NCBI GenBank assembly: GCA_022478985.1
Contig: JAKSZP010009600.1
Span: forward strand, 1 to 64,000
Direction of reading: 5' to 3'
Length of the DNA: 64,000 nucleotides
From: Massospora cicadina
Lineage: Eukaryota; Entomophthoromycota; Entomophthoromycetes; Entomophthorales; Entomophthoraceae
Part shown: positions 1 to 11,478 of the stretch, piece by piece
Position numbering within the stretch: the stretch's first letter is position 1
Layout: each line of letters begins with the position of its first letter
Translations under genes and position numbers: made by a program
Notes under the pieces: model-generated
Database searches by the model: none
What the model saw: the letters and a program-made list of their open reading frames with translations, nothing else
What the model was told of the DNA's origin: nothing

Positions 1-357
1 CTGCTTGGTAAATTGAGGGAAATTGCGCTCAGATTTAGAGATAGAGGAGAGCTTCTAGAAAAGGGAAAACGAATAGGAGATTACAAAGCTGAGGATGCAT
101 CTGGATTGGGGGACTGAGATTTAAAGAATTGAATGGAGGATTGTGGAAGAGTTTTTTTCTTTTAGTAGGTTGTTGCAGATAAGTCTGCTATTATTAGAAA
201 ATTTATTAAATGGTTATTAGGGGCAATCACTCCATATATCATTTATTAGGTCTTATTAGAGTTGGAGATCTTCATATCATCCATTTTTAATTTCTCAGTG
301 GCTAATACCCTGTGAAAACTGATCGCTGAAATCAAGCATTTACTATAAGAATTAAAA
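1..357 (+). repeat. Gyp-A 5' LTR (partial)
   Basis: Matches 6850-7205 over its whole length, for example the shared blocks 'aataggagatt', 'gctgaggatgcatctgg' and 'gggactgagatttaaag'. The last bases before the PBS look shortened compared with Gyp-C, whose LTR ends aaaagttaata. Confidence 0.9.
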
Positions 358-358
358 G

Positions 359-375
359 TCGTGCTCACTACAGGG
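359..375 (+). promoter_or_regulatory. Gyp-A primer-binding site
   Basis: gtgctcactacagggg follows the 5' LTR directly. Gyp-C has the fuller form tggtgctcactacag, complementary to a tRNA 3' end CTGTAGTGAGCACCA. The first bases are mutated here (tc instead of tg). It is not the initiator-Met type of PBS common in plant gypsy elements. Confidence 0.7.
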
Positions 376-543
376 GGCCACTGGTCAACTGTAGTTTATT
401 GATACTAGGGTAACTTGGCGAGCCCTCAATTGTTATAAAAAAACTTGATTAGATTGCACACATGATATTCTGAGGAAGCGCGGGAAGCATTTAAAAGCAA
501 ACCAGTAATATTTACAGTAACCAAGCTGGGTTATGAAGATGCT

Positions 544-2775
544 ATGGTCAATTTGCAATTAGAAACCTGTCCTGAGTTGACAGCTGATCAACAAGGTCGC
601 TCTACAAATGTGACCCCTCAACAGCTGTGCGACATTATGGAATGGTTTTGTGGGGGTATCAACTCTATGAAAATGAGGTGGGGGAGCATGCCTTGAGTTT
701 GTTCTACAATCAACGGGACCAAGAAAACTGCTACACATTGTATATGTCCTATCTGGATGTGACTGCAACGGGGTTCTTTATTCAACTTAGTACTCACGGA
801 GCCAAGGAGTATCTAGTTGCTTATGTACAACCATCTATCCGCCAGCTACTGAGTGTGCTGGCTCGCCACAATATTGAGATTGGGGATTTAATGCAGTTCA
901 TTCAAGCTCAGCAGAATGATACTCGCCTCTTGCTTGACTGCCATGATTACTCTTTTTCAGAGGTGCATGGGGCGCTGGTACAGGTGGACCAACGTGGTGG
1001 GGATGTCCGCTGTTGGTTGAACGTTTTGGTGCCACAGTTAAGTCTAGAGTTACCTCAGGTGATAGGAGAACTTTTAGTCAGCATGTCTTATCAGAAGAAT
1101 GGAGTTGGGACTTAACAACAATGGGAAGCAATACCGAGCACTTTATGATGGACCTAGCAGAATGGGTGGAAGGGCTCGATGCCATGATGGCTCAGATTAG
1201 GGAGAGGAAACAATGATGGAACAGCGAGTAGCGGATCATGTCTGTTCCGTACCACCTGAATTTAAGCCAACTTTGCATTTAGTGGAGTAATCAGCAAATG
1301 ATAACATGCTCATCCTTTTGTCAACGTACCCCAAATATCTCCAGCTAATACGTCAGGTTACACAATTTGAAATTGTTACCCGAGATGAGCGTAGTCAATC
1401 CATTCATCTTCCATTCAGTGATATGAGAGAGTATGCGGACATGCAAGTATGACTTGGTACCCTTTGACAGGCCAATGAGGAATTTGACCAAGAACAAGCC
1501 GCCCTCATTAACCATATAAACGACTCTAATCAACAAGCGTGTAATGATAGCAGGCAGCAGAAAGAATGCAGAACACAGTGGAGGATGTTCTACTGTGACT
1601 AAATGCAGTCAAGCATAAACTGGACGCTGAGTGGGAATTCTGTTGGGTGTTGCAACATCAATATGAGATGGTGCAACAGGAATTTCAGGATGGACGGTGT
1701 GTATGCTACTTAGTTAAAATAAAACAGATAATCAGCGAACATTTTGCTTAGCATGCTGGAGCCAGGGGAAGTGGTGCTGTTAGTGGTGATTTGGGGGAAG
1801 AATGCTACGGTTCAGCTAATGAGTATCCCTAGGGAGTTGTGGTGGAACCTCCACGTGACACTGCTTCTTCCAAGTATATTTTTGGTGGATTTGATTCCGT
1901 CCACCCGTCCATATGATAGTTCACAAGGGGGTGGTTCCCCTAGTCACTCAGGACCCAATTCAACTGCTCCTCGCAGCTGGAGCCCAGAGCAAGGAGAATC
2001 TGTTTGAATTGAGAAATTACCTCCCTTCAGTCATGATGGGAATATGCACAGCTACTTTAAGAAATATGAATTTGCTGTGGAGGGGCTTCTGATCAGTGGT
2101 AAGCAAAAATTTTGCTGTCCGCTTTGAACGTGGAAAGCGCTGATAAGTTACCTGCTCCCTTCCAAATAGCTCAGTATCTTACAGAGAAGCAAAATTGACT
2201 GTTCTCCGGATGTTTGGTGGTGCAGCCAAGATGGCTCAACAAAAGGCCAACTTCCTGACTGTACAGCTCAACTGAAAAGAGTCCCTGTAAGAATTTTCTG
2301 AATGATTCTAAGTGGAAGCAAATGTGTTACTCAGAGTCAACATTTTATCCACTGAGGATGTCAGTATAGAGATGTTGGCGGCCGTCAAAATATATAAGAG
2401 ATTACATAATGTTATGTCTCACGTTTTGGATGAAGATGTGGGGCTTATTTGAATTGTGAACACCTTACGTCAACTCTCCGCCACAATATGCACTTCTAAT
2501 GTAGCCTGAAAGACCTCTGCTGTCGCTGCAGCATACCTTTTGGGATATGGGATGCAGCGACTGAGCTATCAACTGCTAGAACATATTTGTCCATCATATA
2601 AAAAAGCTGATACTTCTCAGCCTACGTACATTTTGCCGTTCACCCACAACCTTGAAATAATACCATTAATCTATGAACTGGTCCTCCCGCTGTATGTTAT
2701 ATATGTGAACCCTTTATGAATACTTGCTCCAGTGCGAATGAAGAGGGAATTATGCGGGCAATTGTCCTAGAAAAC
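544..2775 (+). pseudogene. gag: Gyp-A gag relic: N-terminal domain, capsid, degenerate CCHC knuckle
   Basis: Gag would form the virus-like particle. Three parts are visible. An N-terminal segment (544-1216) is split over three frames; its best piece at 627-1115 encodes about 160 residues and matches Gyp-C at 19530-19810 (for example 'EYLVAYVQ', 'HNIEIGD'). I do not recognise it as a named domain. A capsid-like segment at about 2007-2455 matches the Gyp-C and Gyp-B capsids but is full of stops. A zinc knuckle remnant lies at about 2720-2770, where R-G-x-Y-x-x-x-C-P is still readable and the histidine codon is altered. Between N-domain and capsid is a glutamine-rich, charged stretch (about 1500-1740). 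No frame is open throughout. Confidence 0.75.
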
Positions 2776-3255
2776 TGCATGTATATGTGATACCATTTGA
2801 GAAGATCAAGCAGGGAAAAGCTCGAGCAGAGTAGAGATGGGACGCTCTACCTTCATTAAGTCCAATTCAATTGTCCCTAACAATTTCAAAGCATCATTTC
2901 GCGTAGATTTTGGAACTCAGCAGGATGATTTGCTATACCAAAAGCTTCCATCGAATACCCCTGCTTCCTTTCTAGAAAAATTATTCACCCCCAAGCTCTG
3001 AGATTCTCCAGGATGTGCAGAAGCCATATGCATGGTAGATCATGTAACAAACTGGCACAAGCGACGCGGATCCCTCTATGGACATTGCCTCTATAGTAGG
3101 GTTAATGTTTCAATTCCAGTTAGATAAATCACTATTGAGTATCCTCACGTCAGCATGGGCATTTACTCCTTTCTGAATAACAAAAAGTCTTTGTATGTCC
3201 ATGTAATAAGCACTGATGGTTCTTCTTACTCAGAGTGCACTTAATGTGATCTTTT

Positions 3256-3600
3256 TATTCAGAACAGAAAGTCTGCGCTATATTAGACACGGGGGCCCCT
3301 TTAAATATAATTTCTACCAGGTTGGTGGCTAAGCTTCTGTTGAAGACAGATGTGGACCACTGAGTAGTATATGGGACCTTGGGTATGCAGAGTACTTTGT
3401 CCAAAGGAGCATATAGTGCGTTGCCTTTAAAATTTTGGTCAGTCAGGGCTTCTGCTCCAGCGGTGGTTCTACCAAACAATAAATATGATATGTTAATCGG
3501 CGCGGCATTTATGAGGAAATTTTGAGCTGTGATAGATATGGCGGAGGAAACCCTTAATATTTTGGGACAACAGATTCCCATTTACTTTACCTCTAGTGGA
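3256..3600 (+). pseudogene. pro: Gyp-A retropepsin-type protease relic
   Basis: The catalytic motif of the aspartic protease that would process Gag-Pol is intact: AILDTGAPLN, with D-T-G at 3286-3294. Downstream are APAVVLPNNKYDMLIGAAFM, the second conserved hydrophobic-G segment of retropepsins, and a tail reading IPIYFTSSG. Two in-frame TGA codons break it. The one at 3361-3363 replaces a CGA arginine that Gyp-B still has at the same place, so it fits a C-to-T change at a CpG. Confidence 0.85.
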
Positions 3601-4139
3601 ATACCAATGGATCCGTTCCGCTCTAGTCAAAATTAATCTAAAATACAGCAATGGAGTGATTACTGTTTGATATTGGCAAATGAAGCAGAGAACCAGAGCC
3701 CTTCCCAACCAGATTTATGAGTATAAAAGATTCCGCTTTGAACAGCGAGTGCTTTGAGCCTACCGTCTGGACATCAGTGTATAGTAGGAACTGAGCAGGA
3801 AATTGACGTCCCTAAAGGGATATATGGGGAAATTATGGGGCCTCACTAGCACTCATGGCTTAAACCACATGTGGCTCCAGGGTTACTGATCCCTGGGAAT
3901 GAGGGAGGTAAAGGTACTGCTAGTGAATTTACAGAAGAAGATGATAATTATCCAGCGGCACCAAGTGGTGGCTTATCTACAATTAGCTCCTATAGAGGAA
4001 GTTCGCCATATTCATGATTTTGGTTTATGGGAGGATCTTGGACTACTGACAAAATCATCATATCACCTTATGACAGTGGTTCCGTAGGAAGCACTAAAAG
4101 TACTATTGGTGGAACAGCAAGATAAGGCTATATCTTTAT
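3600..4139 (+). pseudogene. Gyp-A protease-RT linker region
   Basis: Corresponds to the linker of Gyp-B (11600-12120, minus). Conserved patches include 'VLLVNLQKKMIIIQRHQVVAYLQL' at 3915-3990 and a following 'FGxWEDxGL' stretch. Best open piece is 3899-4087. This is the region between retropepsin and reverse transcriptase in the polyprotein; I know no catalytic function for it. Confidence 0.65.
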
Positions 4140-5470
4140 TTGAAAAATACTGGGATAGCTTTGCATATGAGGGTCATGATTTGGGTTGCGCCCAAGGGGA
4201 TGGTACATTGGTTAGATATGAGGGATCACCCTCCCATTCAATTACAGCCTATTAGATGTTCAAATGCGGAAGAAGAGGTTGTCTCTGACAAGTTAGATAA
4301 ACTTAATGAACAAGGGATGCTAGAGCCTTCAAACAGTCTATGGGCATTGCCGGTGCTCATTTAAAAAAGATGGCACAAATTAGGTGATTATTGACTATTG
4401 CAAGCTCACTAGTGTAACTAAAATGGATTCCTACCCCCTTCTGTGGATTGACGACGTGTTGTATTGATTGGACAGGGTGAATTATTTTTCTGCCATGGAT
4501 CTGATCTTGAGGTATTGGTAGATCGAATTGCCTCAGTGGAATGGGAGATATGTGCTATCATCATCTTGAAGGGGTTATTTGGATGACATGCATGCCACAG
4601 GGTTTGTGGAATGCCCCAGCTACGTTCCAGCATGCTATGGATACGATTTTAATTGAATTGAAGCTGTCCTGCATCTTAGTTTACCTCGATGATATCAATG
4701 TGTTGTTGCAGACATTTACAGAGCACCTTGCCCACTTGAAACAAGTGTTCCGTCACCTCGCTAATAATAATATCAAAATCAAGCCTCAGAAGTGTCACAT
4801 TTTTAAAGAACAATTTTTATACCTTGGGTTCATAGTGGATTCAAAAGGGCTTAAACTGCAGCTGGTAAAGGTGGAAGTGATAAGCAAGATGACCCACCCA
4901 AGTAAAAAACGTTATTTTCAAGTATAACTGGGGATGTTCAAGATACTACTGATGGTTTATTCCCAACTTCAGTTGTATTGGAGCATCACTTTATGAGTTG
5001 TTAAAAAATGTCTTTTTAATTAAATGGAAAATGCCAAACTGCTTATATTGTGTTGCGAACCACGTTAGCAAGAGCACCCATTTTGCATTATCCCAACTTT
5101 GACAAACAATTCATAGTATAAACGGATGCATCTCTCTCCACTATAGGGGCAGTATTATCCCAGAAGGATGACGATGGCATGGAGAATCCTGTCACATTAT
5201 TTACTCAAAGCTTGAACTGTCATGAGTAAAAGTACACCGTGACTTAGCGGAATGTTAGGCAGTGACCTATGTGTAAAACTGTTTCAGGTATATCTACATG
5301 GGGTAAAATTCCAAGTGGTGATGGATCACGCTTCCTTGCACTGGCTGCAGAACCATTGTGAACCAGAAGGATGGCTTGCGCAATGAGAACTAAAACTTCA
5401 GGCATACAATTTAGAGATTATACACCATCCAGGAGCAAAACATCAAAATGTGGATTGTCTTTCCTGACTA
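4140..5470 (+). pseudogene. pol: Gyp-A reverse transcriptase and RNase H relic
   Basis: RT copies element RNA into cDNA and RNase H removes the RNA. The N-terminal RT part (4200-4364) has the typical gypsy entry: V-H-W-L-D-M, then E-E-E-V..L-x-E-Q-G-M-L-E-P-S-x-S-x-W-A-x-P. The palm is open at 4541-4927 and keeps CMPQGLWNAPATFQ and the catalytic YLDD at 4682-4693. The thumb/connection follows ('LYLGFIVDSKGL'). RNase H reads about 5070-5450 with the 'TDASLSTIGAVLSQKDDDG' block, interrupted by stops. Several frameshifts lie between 4364 and 4541. Confidence 0.88.
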
Positions 5471-5689
5471 CCAATGGTTGCTTTCATGGCATATTTTTCC
5501 AACATTATGTATGAGAAGATGATGGTGAACAAATACCATGACAAGCTGCCACAGGGGATCAAGGTATTAGATGGGCTCAGGCAGGATACTTTCCTACATG
5601 AGGGGGAACTATATAAGCAGATTGGAGACTCGATGCTGAGTTTCTTAAACCTTCCACTAGACATGCGATTATTATGGATGCCCATTGAG

Positions 5690-6661
5690 TGGTAGGACAT
5701 AGAGGATTGCGGAAAACGTTGGAGTTTTTACGACCCTGCTACTACTGGGAGAGCATGCATTAAAATGTATTGGAAACAGTAAGTTGTTGCCATTAGTGTC
5801 AAGTGGAAAAGCCATTCCACAAGAAGACCACATACCAGCTGGTTAAGCCACAGTTCTTCTGGCACACCGTTTACCTTGATATAGTGGGACTTTTGCCAAC
5901 TACCGCCAACAACCTAAGTATATAATTTTCACAATTGATCATTTGACAAGATGGGTGGAGGCAGGGCCTTTAATGACTTGGGAGCGGTCACTACTTCCAA
6001 GTTCATTATGGAGTGCATTATACAGTGACATGGCTGCCCGCAGTTCATTCTAACAGAAAATGGAACCAAGTTCACTTCACAGATCTTGCTCAAATTGAGC
6101 GAGTTGATGGCGATCTGTGGAGTTTTGACCACCCCCTACCACCCAAAATCAAATGGAATAGTGGAACGGGTCAATGGAACCCTAGTGAACATACTCCATA
6201 AGTTTGTAAGGGATTGATCCTTGGAATGGAGTACCCTCCTAACTACAGCTGTGTTTGCGTATAATATCAGCTATCATTCATCCAATGGTAAGAGCCTTTT
6301 CCAACTGCTGTATGGTCGACATCTGGATCTGCATGCCTTGCTTTACTTGTGTTTAAGGGACACTGGTGGTGTGTACCCTCAGCGATATTTGATGAGTCTT
6401 ACAGAAATGCTGATCAAGCTACAAACAGAAGCCTATTCTACCAGTTTGTCCAAGAAGATTCACGATCAGGCAGCTGACCAGAAAAGATGGAGTGGACTTC
6501 CACTGTTTGCTGTAGGAGATCATATTATCCATGACCAACACGGATTTGGGCGGGAAAACAAGCTCTCTAACATCTGGGCTGATAAGTTTGAGTTGATCAA
6601 GAAGATTGGCATGGACACGTACACCATTAAGAAACCTGTGGGGGGTCAGATTATCAACTAA
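5690..6661 (+). pseudogene. int: Gyp-A integrase relic
   Basis: The integrase would insert the cDNA. The N-terminal H2C2 zinc domain is at 5694-5830 (HRGLRKTLEFLRPCYYWESMH, then CCH-x-CQVEKPFHK; one C codon region contains a stop). In the core, the second catalytic Asp context reads L-T-E-N-G-T-K-F-T instead of D-N-G-T-N-F, so the Asp is lost. The C-terminal half (6221-6661) is one open stretch of about 146 residues with 'TAVFAYNISYHSS' and a C-terminal 'FELIKKIGMDTYTIKKP'. It ends 50 bases before the PPT. No chromodomain is visible. Confidence 0.87.
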
Positions 6662-6710
6662 GTCCACACATAAAGTTTTAAAATAATATAAACAATAAGA
6701 GCATATTGTA

Positions 6711-6727
6711 CAGTCAAAGGGGGAGTA
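6711..6727 (+). promoter_or_regulatory. Gyp-A polypurine tract
   Basis: cagtcaaagggggagta lies immediately upstream of the 3' LTR. The same tract is in Gyp-C (26264-26280) and, inverted, in Gyp-B (9038-9053). Confidence 0.8.
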
Positions 6728-7205
6728 TGTCAAGAAGTTGATATGACTGGACGATATGCTACACATTTTGGCAGATCAGAGTGGGAATCGAGACAATTCT
6801 CAAGATTGACAGAGAAGATATCTGAAAAGCAAATTGATCAAAGTGTCAACTGCTCAGAGAATTAAGGGAAATTATGCCAAGATTTCAAGATAGATGAGAA
6901 CTCTTAGAAAAGTGAAAACGAATAGGAGATTTCTTAGCTGAGGATGCATCTGGCTTGGGGGACTGAGATTTAAAGAGTTGAGCAGAGGATTGAGTAAGAA
7001 GTCTTTTTCTTTTAGTAGGTTTTTACAGATAAATTTACAATTATTAGAAGATTAATTAAATGTTGATAGGGGCGATCACACCATATATTATTTATCAGGT
7101 TTTATTAGATTCAGCGATCTTCATATCGTCTGATTTGGTTGCTTAGTGACTAATATACTGTGTAAACTGACTTGGTGGAATAAGCCTTTATGCCGAGAAT
7201 TTTCA
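6728..7205 (+). repeat. Gyp-A 3' LTR
   Basis: Begins tgtcaagaagttgatatgac directly after the PPT and ends near ttttca at 7205, about 478 bp. Its first 20 bases are nearly the same as those of the Gyp-C LTR, and related to the Gyp-B LTR read on the minus strand. Confidence 0.88.
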
Positions 7206-7755
7206 CGCTTCCTTCACTTCACTCCAAATATTCAAGTCGTCCATCTGAGAAACTAAAACTACTAAGCCACATGATTTAAGCAAGACATTATATAAAAACT
7301 ATTAATGATAAGCTACACCTTCCATAACAGATTCATAAACATAGAGGAAAAAATGACATTGCCTTTCTCTGGGTCAATTGTTTATGAAAGATGAAAAGAT
7401 ATTATCTTCCGATTCTGTGACATCATATACTCCAGGAGCTACTGATTCAGTAATTTTGGTACATGTATCGCTTTGCTTAACTTTAAAAAGAGTCAGAGTA
7501 CTTAGTTTTAAAAGGGTTAAGATGTTGCTCCTCTTCTTCTAGAGTAAGTCTTTGTATGACATCCAGAGGATTAATATGTCTTTTGAGGACGTCTTTATCA
7601 ATTCTAAGTTCTTGACGTTAATGTAAAAATAATGAAATTGTTTATAATCAGATGAGCGGTAAGTTTGCAAGTGTTTATTCTCATCATCTAAGTCTCAATA
7701 CACAAAACAAGACCTCCTTAATCGGATGGCATTCAGTGCTCTGAGAAATCTGTGA
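7206..7755. other. Spacer without recognisable gene
   Basis: AT-rich single-copy-looking DNA between Gyp-A and repeat R1. I see no coding stretch or RNA gene. Confidence 0.5.
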
Positions 7756-8003
7756 TGGTCAAGGCTATGCCTGACCACCACATAGCATTAGTTTCCCCTC
7801 ATGGGAATACTAAGGCTAAACAGGCTGGTCACAAAAGCCTTGGCCTTATTAAAGCAAAAAAAATACAAATTTTTGATTTAAATTTAAATCAAAGCATAGA
7901 CAACTTCATGCAAATAAATTTAGTATTTTGGCCTTTTAAGAATAAATTATAGGTCAATAGTAATAATTTAAATAAATTTTTTAAAAAAAACTTTTTAAGA
8001 TGG
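7756..8003 (+). repeat. R1, left part of a 761-bp dispersed repeat (LTR-like)
   Basis: Begins tggtcaaggct and follows R2 (17217 onward) through 'cctgaccaccacatagc', 'agtttcccct' and 'aaatttagtat...ttggccttttaagaa'. It stops at the X1 insertion and resumes at 16087. Left (248) plus right (513) parts add up to 761 bp, against 762 bp for uninterrupted R2, which supports the insertion model. Confidence 0.8.
7998..8003. repeat. TSD of X1, left copy
   Basis: agatgg, repeated at 16081-16086 where R1 resumes with ccccaaatac. Confidence 0.65.
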
Positions 8004-8501
8004 AAAACCCTTTTTGCTTTATCTTACTTTGAGTGAATTATATAAGAAAAAGTGATTAATTTTCCACCGGCGTCTGGCCACAACCATTTTCAAAAAAATG
8101 TCTGTAGATCCACCGCCTGCTACTCCAATGTGTGGTAGCGGTGCTCCATCACCTAGAGTTTTCTGCCCTGCAGGCAAACGCGTTTGCATGGGGTCAAACA
8201 TCCCGCCATCAACTTCAGGCCATTTTGTCCGCATGGGACTTAGTGCTCCACCTGGCGTAAATCCACCCTCCTCGCACCCATCCTCCCACCCTCCCTCATT
8301 CCAATATCTAATTTTGCCTATGAATCAACTATGGGCGTTTGTTTCAATATGCTGACAAGGCAATTATTGAAATAGATAATTTTGTGTTTGCACCATCTGG
8401 CTCTGTTGATTTCCGCCCATTTAAGGGCTATTTTGATATTGGCTACTAGACATAGGATGCTGCTGCAGCAAATGCTTCTATTACCTTAGTTTTCAAAAAC
8501 A

Positions 8502-8506
8502 CTCCC
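8502..8506. repeat. TSD of Gyp-B, left copy
   Basis: ctccc, identical to 14631-14635 on the other side of the element. Confidence 0.92.
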
Positions 8507-9037
8507 TGTTAACTTTTGGCAGTTACGACTTATTTCTTCTGAACGAGTTGCACAGGGTTTAGACCACTGAGCATCAGCCAAACAATATGGAGATCGTTGG
8601 TCTCTCAAATAAATGTAATAAGCTTATACAAAATATAAGGCAATCGCCTCAGTTTCGTCACTTTTATTGTATATGATCTAACTGCAGACTCTCTCTGCTT
8701 ACGCTCTCTATTTACTCCTGTTCACTTCTTCCTTTTTACCTCTTCTTTTCTTCTTCTAAAAACCTCCCCCACTTTTCTCTCTCGCTCACCCTTAACCCTT
8801 GGTATTTCTCAACATATTCAACACATTTTGCTTAGTCAATCTCAAATCATTATTAACATTGAATTTGTTTGATCATCAAAGCTTCAAGAGAATTACTCGA
8901 TTATTTATCCTTTTTGATTTTGATTGATTCACCTTGCATTGCTTTAGCCTATTACTCGCCTTTGGAGCTCGCTTCACATCTAATTTACAATCCACCGGAA
9001 CACTAGCTTATCACCCAGTCATATTGAAATCTCAACA
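8507..9037 (-). repeat. Gyp-B 3' LTR
   Basis: Direct copy of 14099-14630, with a few scattered substitutions and small indels. On the + strand it runs tgttaacttttgg...ctcaaca. Confidence 0.93.
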
Positions 9038-9053
9038 TTACCCCCCTTGACTG
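9038..9053 (-). promoter_or_regulatory. Gyp-B polypurine tract
   Basis: ttaccccccttgactg on the + strand, which is cagtcaaggggggtaa on the coding strand, touching the 3' LTR. Confidence 0.85.
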
Positions 9054-9380
9054 AATGATAAGCGCTTATTGCTTGTAGGGCCAAAGGAACTTCGCGTGTA
9101 CAAGGTTGATTATCCTACCACCCGCAGGTTCATTAATAGTCTAGGCATCAGCCCCGGTCTTCTCAATGATCTCAAATGGTCCGCTTCATATGCTGGCAAG
9201 CTTGTTCCTTCTTCTGAACCCATGTTGGTCATGAAACAGAACCAATTCCCCTACCCCAACTTGTGGAAGACTGCTGCATCTACATTGATCAGCCACATGA
9301 TCCCGAATCTTCTTGGCAAGATTAGTAGAATCTGCCTCAGTATAGAGCTAAATCATCGTGTTTGTTAAGGTAGACAAATA

Positions 9381-10075
9381 TCAGTTGGGCTTGAACCCGC
9401 CGGTATCCTCTACACAGGAGTAAAGCAATGCAGATAGCGCTGGATGTCGTCCATAGAGCAATTGGAATGGTCTCTTACCAGTTGCTGAGTGGTAGCTGAT
9501 ATTGTACGCGAAGACAGCGGTGGATAAAAGGGTTCTCCAGTCTGACGGCTGCACATTTACAAGCTTGCGTAGAATATTTACCAAAATCCCATTGACCAAT
9601 TCCACCATATTATTAGATTCAGGGTGGTAGGGGGTAGTTAAGACCCCGCGGATTGCCATGAGCTCATTTAACTTGGCCAATATATGTGATGTGAAATTGG
9701 TTCCATTATCCATCAGGATAAATTGCGGACAAACATGGTACTATATGACGCACTCCAGGATGAACTTGGCGGTAGTGACAGCCCCCAAATCCTTGATAGC
9801 CCTTGCTTCCACCTGTCTTATCAAATGGTCAATGGCTACTATTATATATTTGGAGCGGTTTACTCCAGTCAGTAGCGACCCCACCACGTTTAATGAAACT
9901 GTATGCCATGCAAACCAAGGCTTAACTAGCTGGTAGGTGTTCTTCCGGTGGAATGATTTCTCCACTTGGCACTGATGGCAACAACCAACTGTCTCAAGCA
10001 CATCGTAGTGCATACTCTCCCAATAGTAGCAGGGTCACAAGAGCTCCAGTGTCTTTTTCAACCCTCCATGACCTA
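9381..10075 (-). pseudogene. int: Gyp-B integrase, nearly complete catalytic core
   Basis: Two open stretches cover it: 10013-9741 and 9713-9381. The first has the end of the H2C2 domain (CCHQCQVEKSFHRKNTYQLV) and the first catalytic Asp (AIDHL, codon 9828-9830). The second has Asp in MDNGTNFTS (9708-9710) and Glu in NMVELVNG (9600-9602). Exactly 35 residues lie between the last two, the DD35E signature of retroviral-type integrases. 'TAVFAYNISYHSATGKRPFQ' and 'LYGRHPALSALLY' follow. A stop between the two stretches, and stops upstream in the zinc domain, break the gene. The C-terminal domain continues leftwards (9060-9380) in decayed form. Confidence 0.9.
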
Positions 10076-10499
10076 CCGCTTTATGGGCATCCATAATTAT
10101 TGCAGGGTGGGCAGAGGGTTTTGGGAAACTCAGTGTTGATTCCCCTATCTGCTTATATAATTCCCCGTTACGCAAGAAGTATATTGCCTAAGCCCATCTA
10201 AAATTTGATCACTAGCAGCGGCTCATCTTAATATTTGCCCACAATCATTTTTTCATACATTATGTCAGCCACATCCGCTGTAATGGCGACTGGGGGTAAT
10301 TGGGAAAGACAATTCGCATTCTGATGCTTTTCCCCAGGTTGATGCATGATCTCAAAAATCATACACTTGGAGCTTCAAAGCCCATCAAATGAGCCGCCCT
10401 TCAGGTTCCCTCAGTTTTCTATAGCCAGCGCAAGGAGGCATGATCCATTACCACTTTAAGTTTAACCACGTGGAGGTAGACCCAGAATTGTTTATATGC

Positions 10500-11478
10500 A
10501 TAGATTACCACTAAACACTACCGCTTGGTCACAGTGTAATTCTGTTCAGGGCCAGTTAAGCCGTGACTGCAATATGCAATGGGGTTCTCCACATTGTCAT
10601 CGTCTTTTTGGGATAACATAGACCCTACAGCAGAAAGCGAAGCATCCATTTGCACAATAAACTCTTTTTCAAAATTGGGGTATTGAAAAACAGGCGCACT
10701 AACCAACGTAGTTTGTAATAATCAAAAGCAGTTTGACATCAATCCGTCCAGTGAAAGGCAGCGTTTTTCTTAGATAGCTCAAGGAGCGGAGCCCCAATAC
10801 AGCTGAAGTTCGGAATGAACTACCAGTAGTAACCAACCATCCTCAAGAACACCTGGATATCCTGCTTATTGCTTGGATGAGACATCTTGCAGATGGCTTC
10901 CACCTTGACCGGCTGAGGACTAAGCCCTTAGGAGTCTACCATAAAGCTGAGGTATTATAAACTGTTCCTTAAAAAATGGCACTTTTGGGGCTTAATTTTG
11001 ATATTAGCATCAGACAGGTGGCGGAACACTTGCTCCAAGTGTCCAAGATGCTCCGTGAACGTCCGCAAAAACACGTTGATATTGTCAAGTTAGACAAGAA
11101 TGCAAGAAATCTTTAGGACACCCAAAATAGTGTCCATAGCCCGCTGGAATGTAGCGTGGGCATTGCACAAACCCTGTGGCATACATGTAGGCTGGAACAG
11201 TCCTTTTGAGGTGATGATTGCGCACTTTTCTTGTTCCACCACTGGCAACTCAATCTGCTAGTACCCCAATATCAAGTCCATAGCAGAGAAATATTTGGCC
11301 CCACCTAACCAATCTAAAGTGGCATTGATTCGCAGAAGCAGGTATGAATTTTTTCATGATACTGTTAAGCTTCCAATAATCAATTAAAACTCAATTGGAG
11401 CCATCTTTTTTTAACAATTAGCCAGAGATGCCCAAGGACTCTTTGAAAGCTCCAACCTTCCCTGTTCCACCAATGTAT
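10500..11478 (-). pseudogene. pol: Gyp-B reverse transcriptase and RNase H relic
   Basis: Starts where the linker frame is lost (about 11478). RT reads KYFSAMDLILGY at about 11290-11255, then QEKCAIITSKGLFQPTCMPQ and LCNAHATFQRAMD. The catalytic box reads V-stop-L-D-N instead of Y-L-D-D (about 11085-11100), so polymerase activity is lost. Thumb and RNase H follow leftwards; the last open piece (10706-10518) has VQMDASLSAVGSMLSQKDDD and 'NPIAYCSHGLTGPEQNYTVTKR', the RNase H core around its first catalytic Asp. Confidence 0.87.

Larger units (their letters stand above)
1..7205 (+). mobile_element. Gyp-A: Ty3/gypsy LTR retrotransposon, decayed, 5' edge cut by window
   Basis: Order on the + strand is LTR, PBS, gag, protease, RT, RNase H, integrase, PPT, LTR, which is the Ty3/gypsy order (integrase last). 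Base 1 aligns with about base 122 of the 3' LTR, so roughly 120 bases of the 5' LTR lie outside the window. All coding parts carry stops and frameshifts, so the copy cannot be autonomous. It is a close relative of Gyp-B and Gyp-C: it shares their PBS, their PPT and long stretches of gag, protease and integrase. The TSD cannot be checked because the left flank is missing. Confidence 0.93.

Noticed and set aside
3255..3708. Two minus-strand open frames (108 and 71 codons)
   Set aside because: They lie antisense to the Gyp-A protease, whose plus frame has the DTG motif and family similarity; they are shadows.
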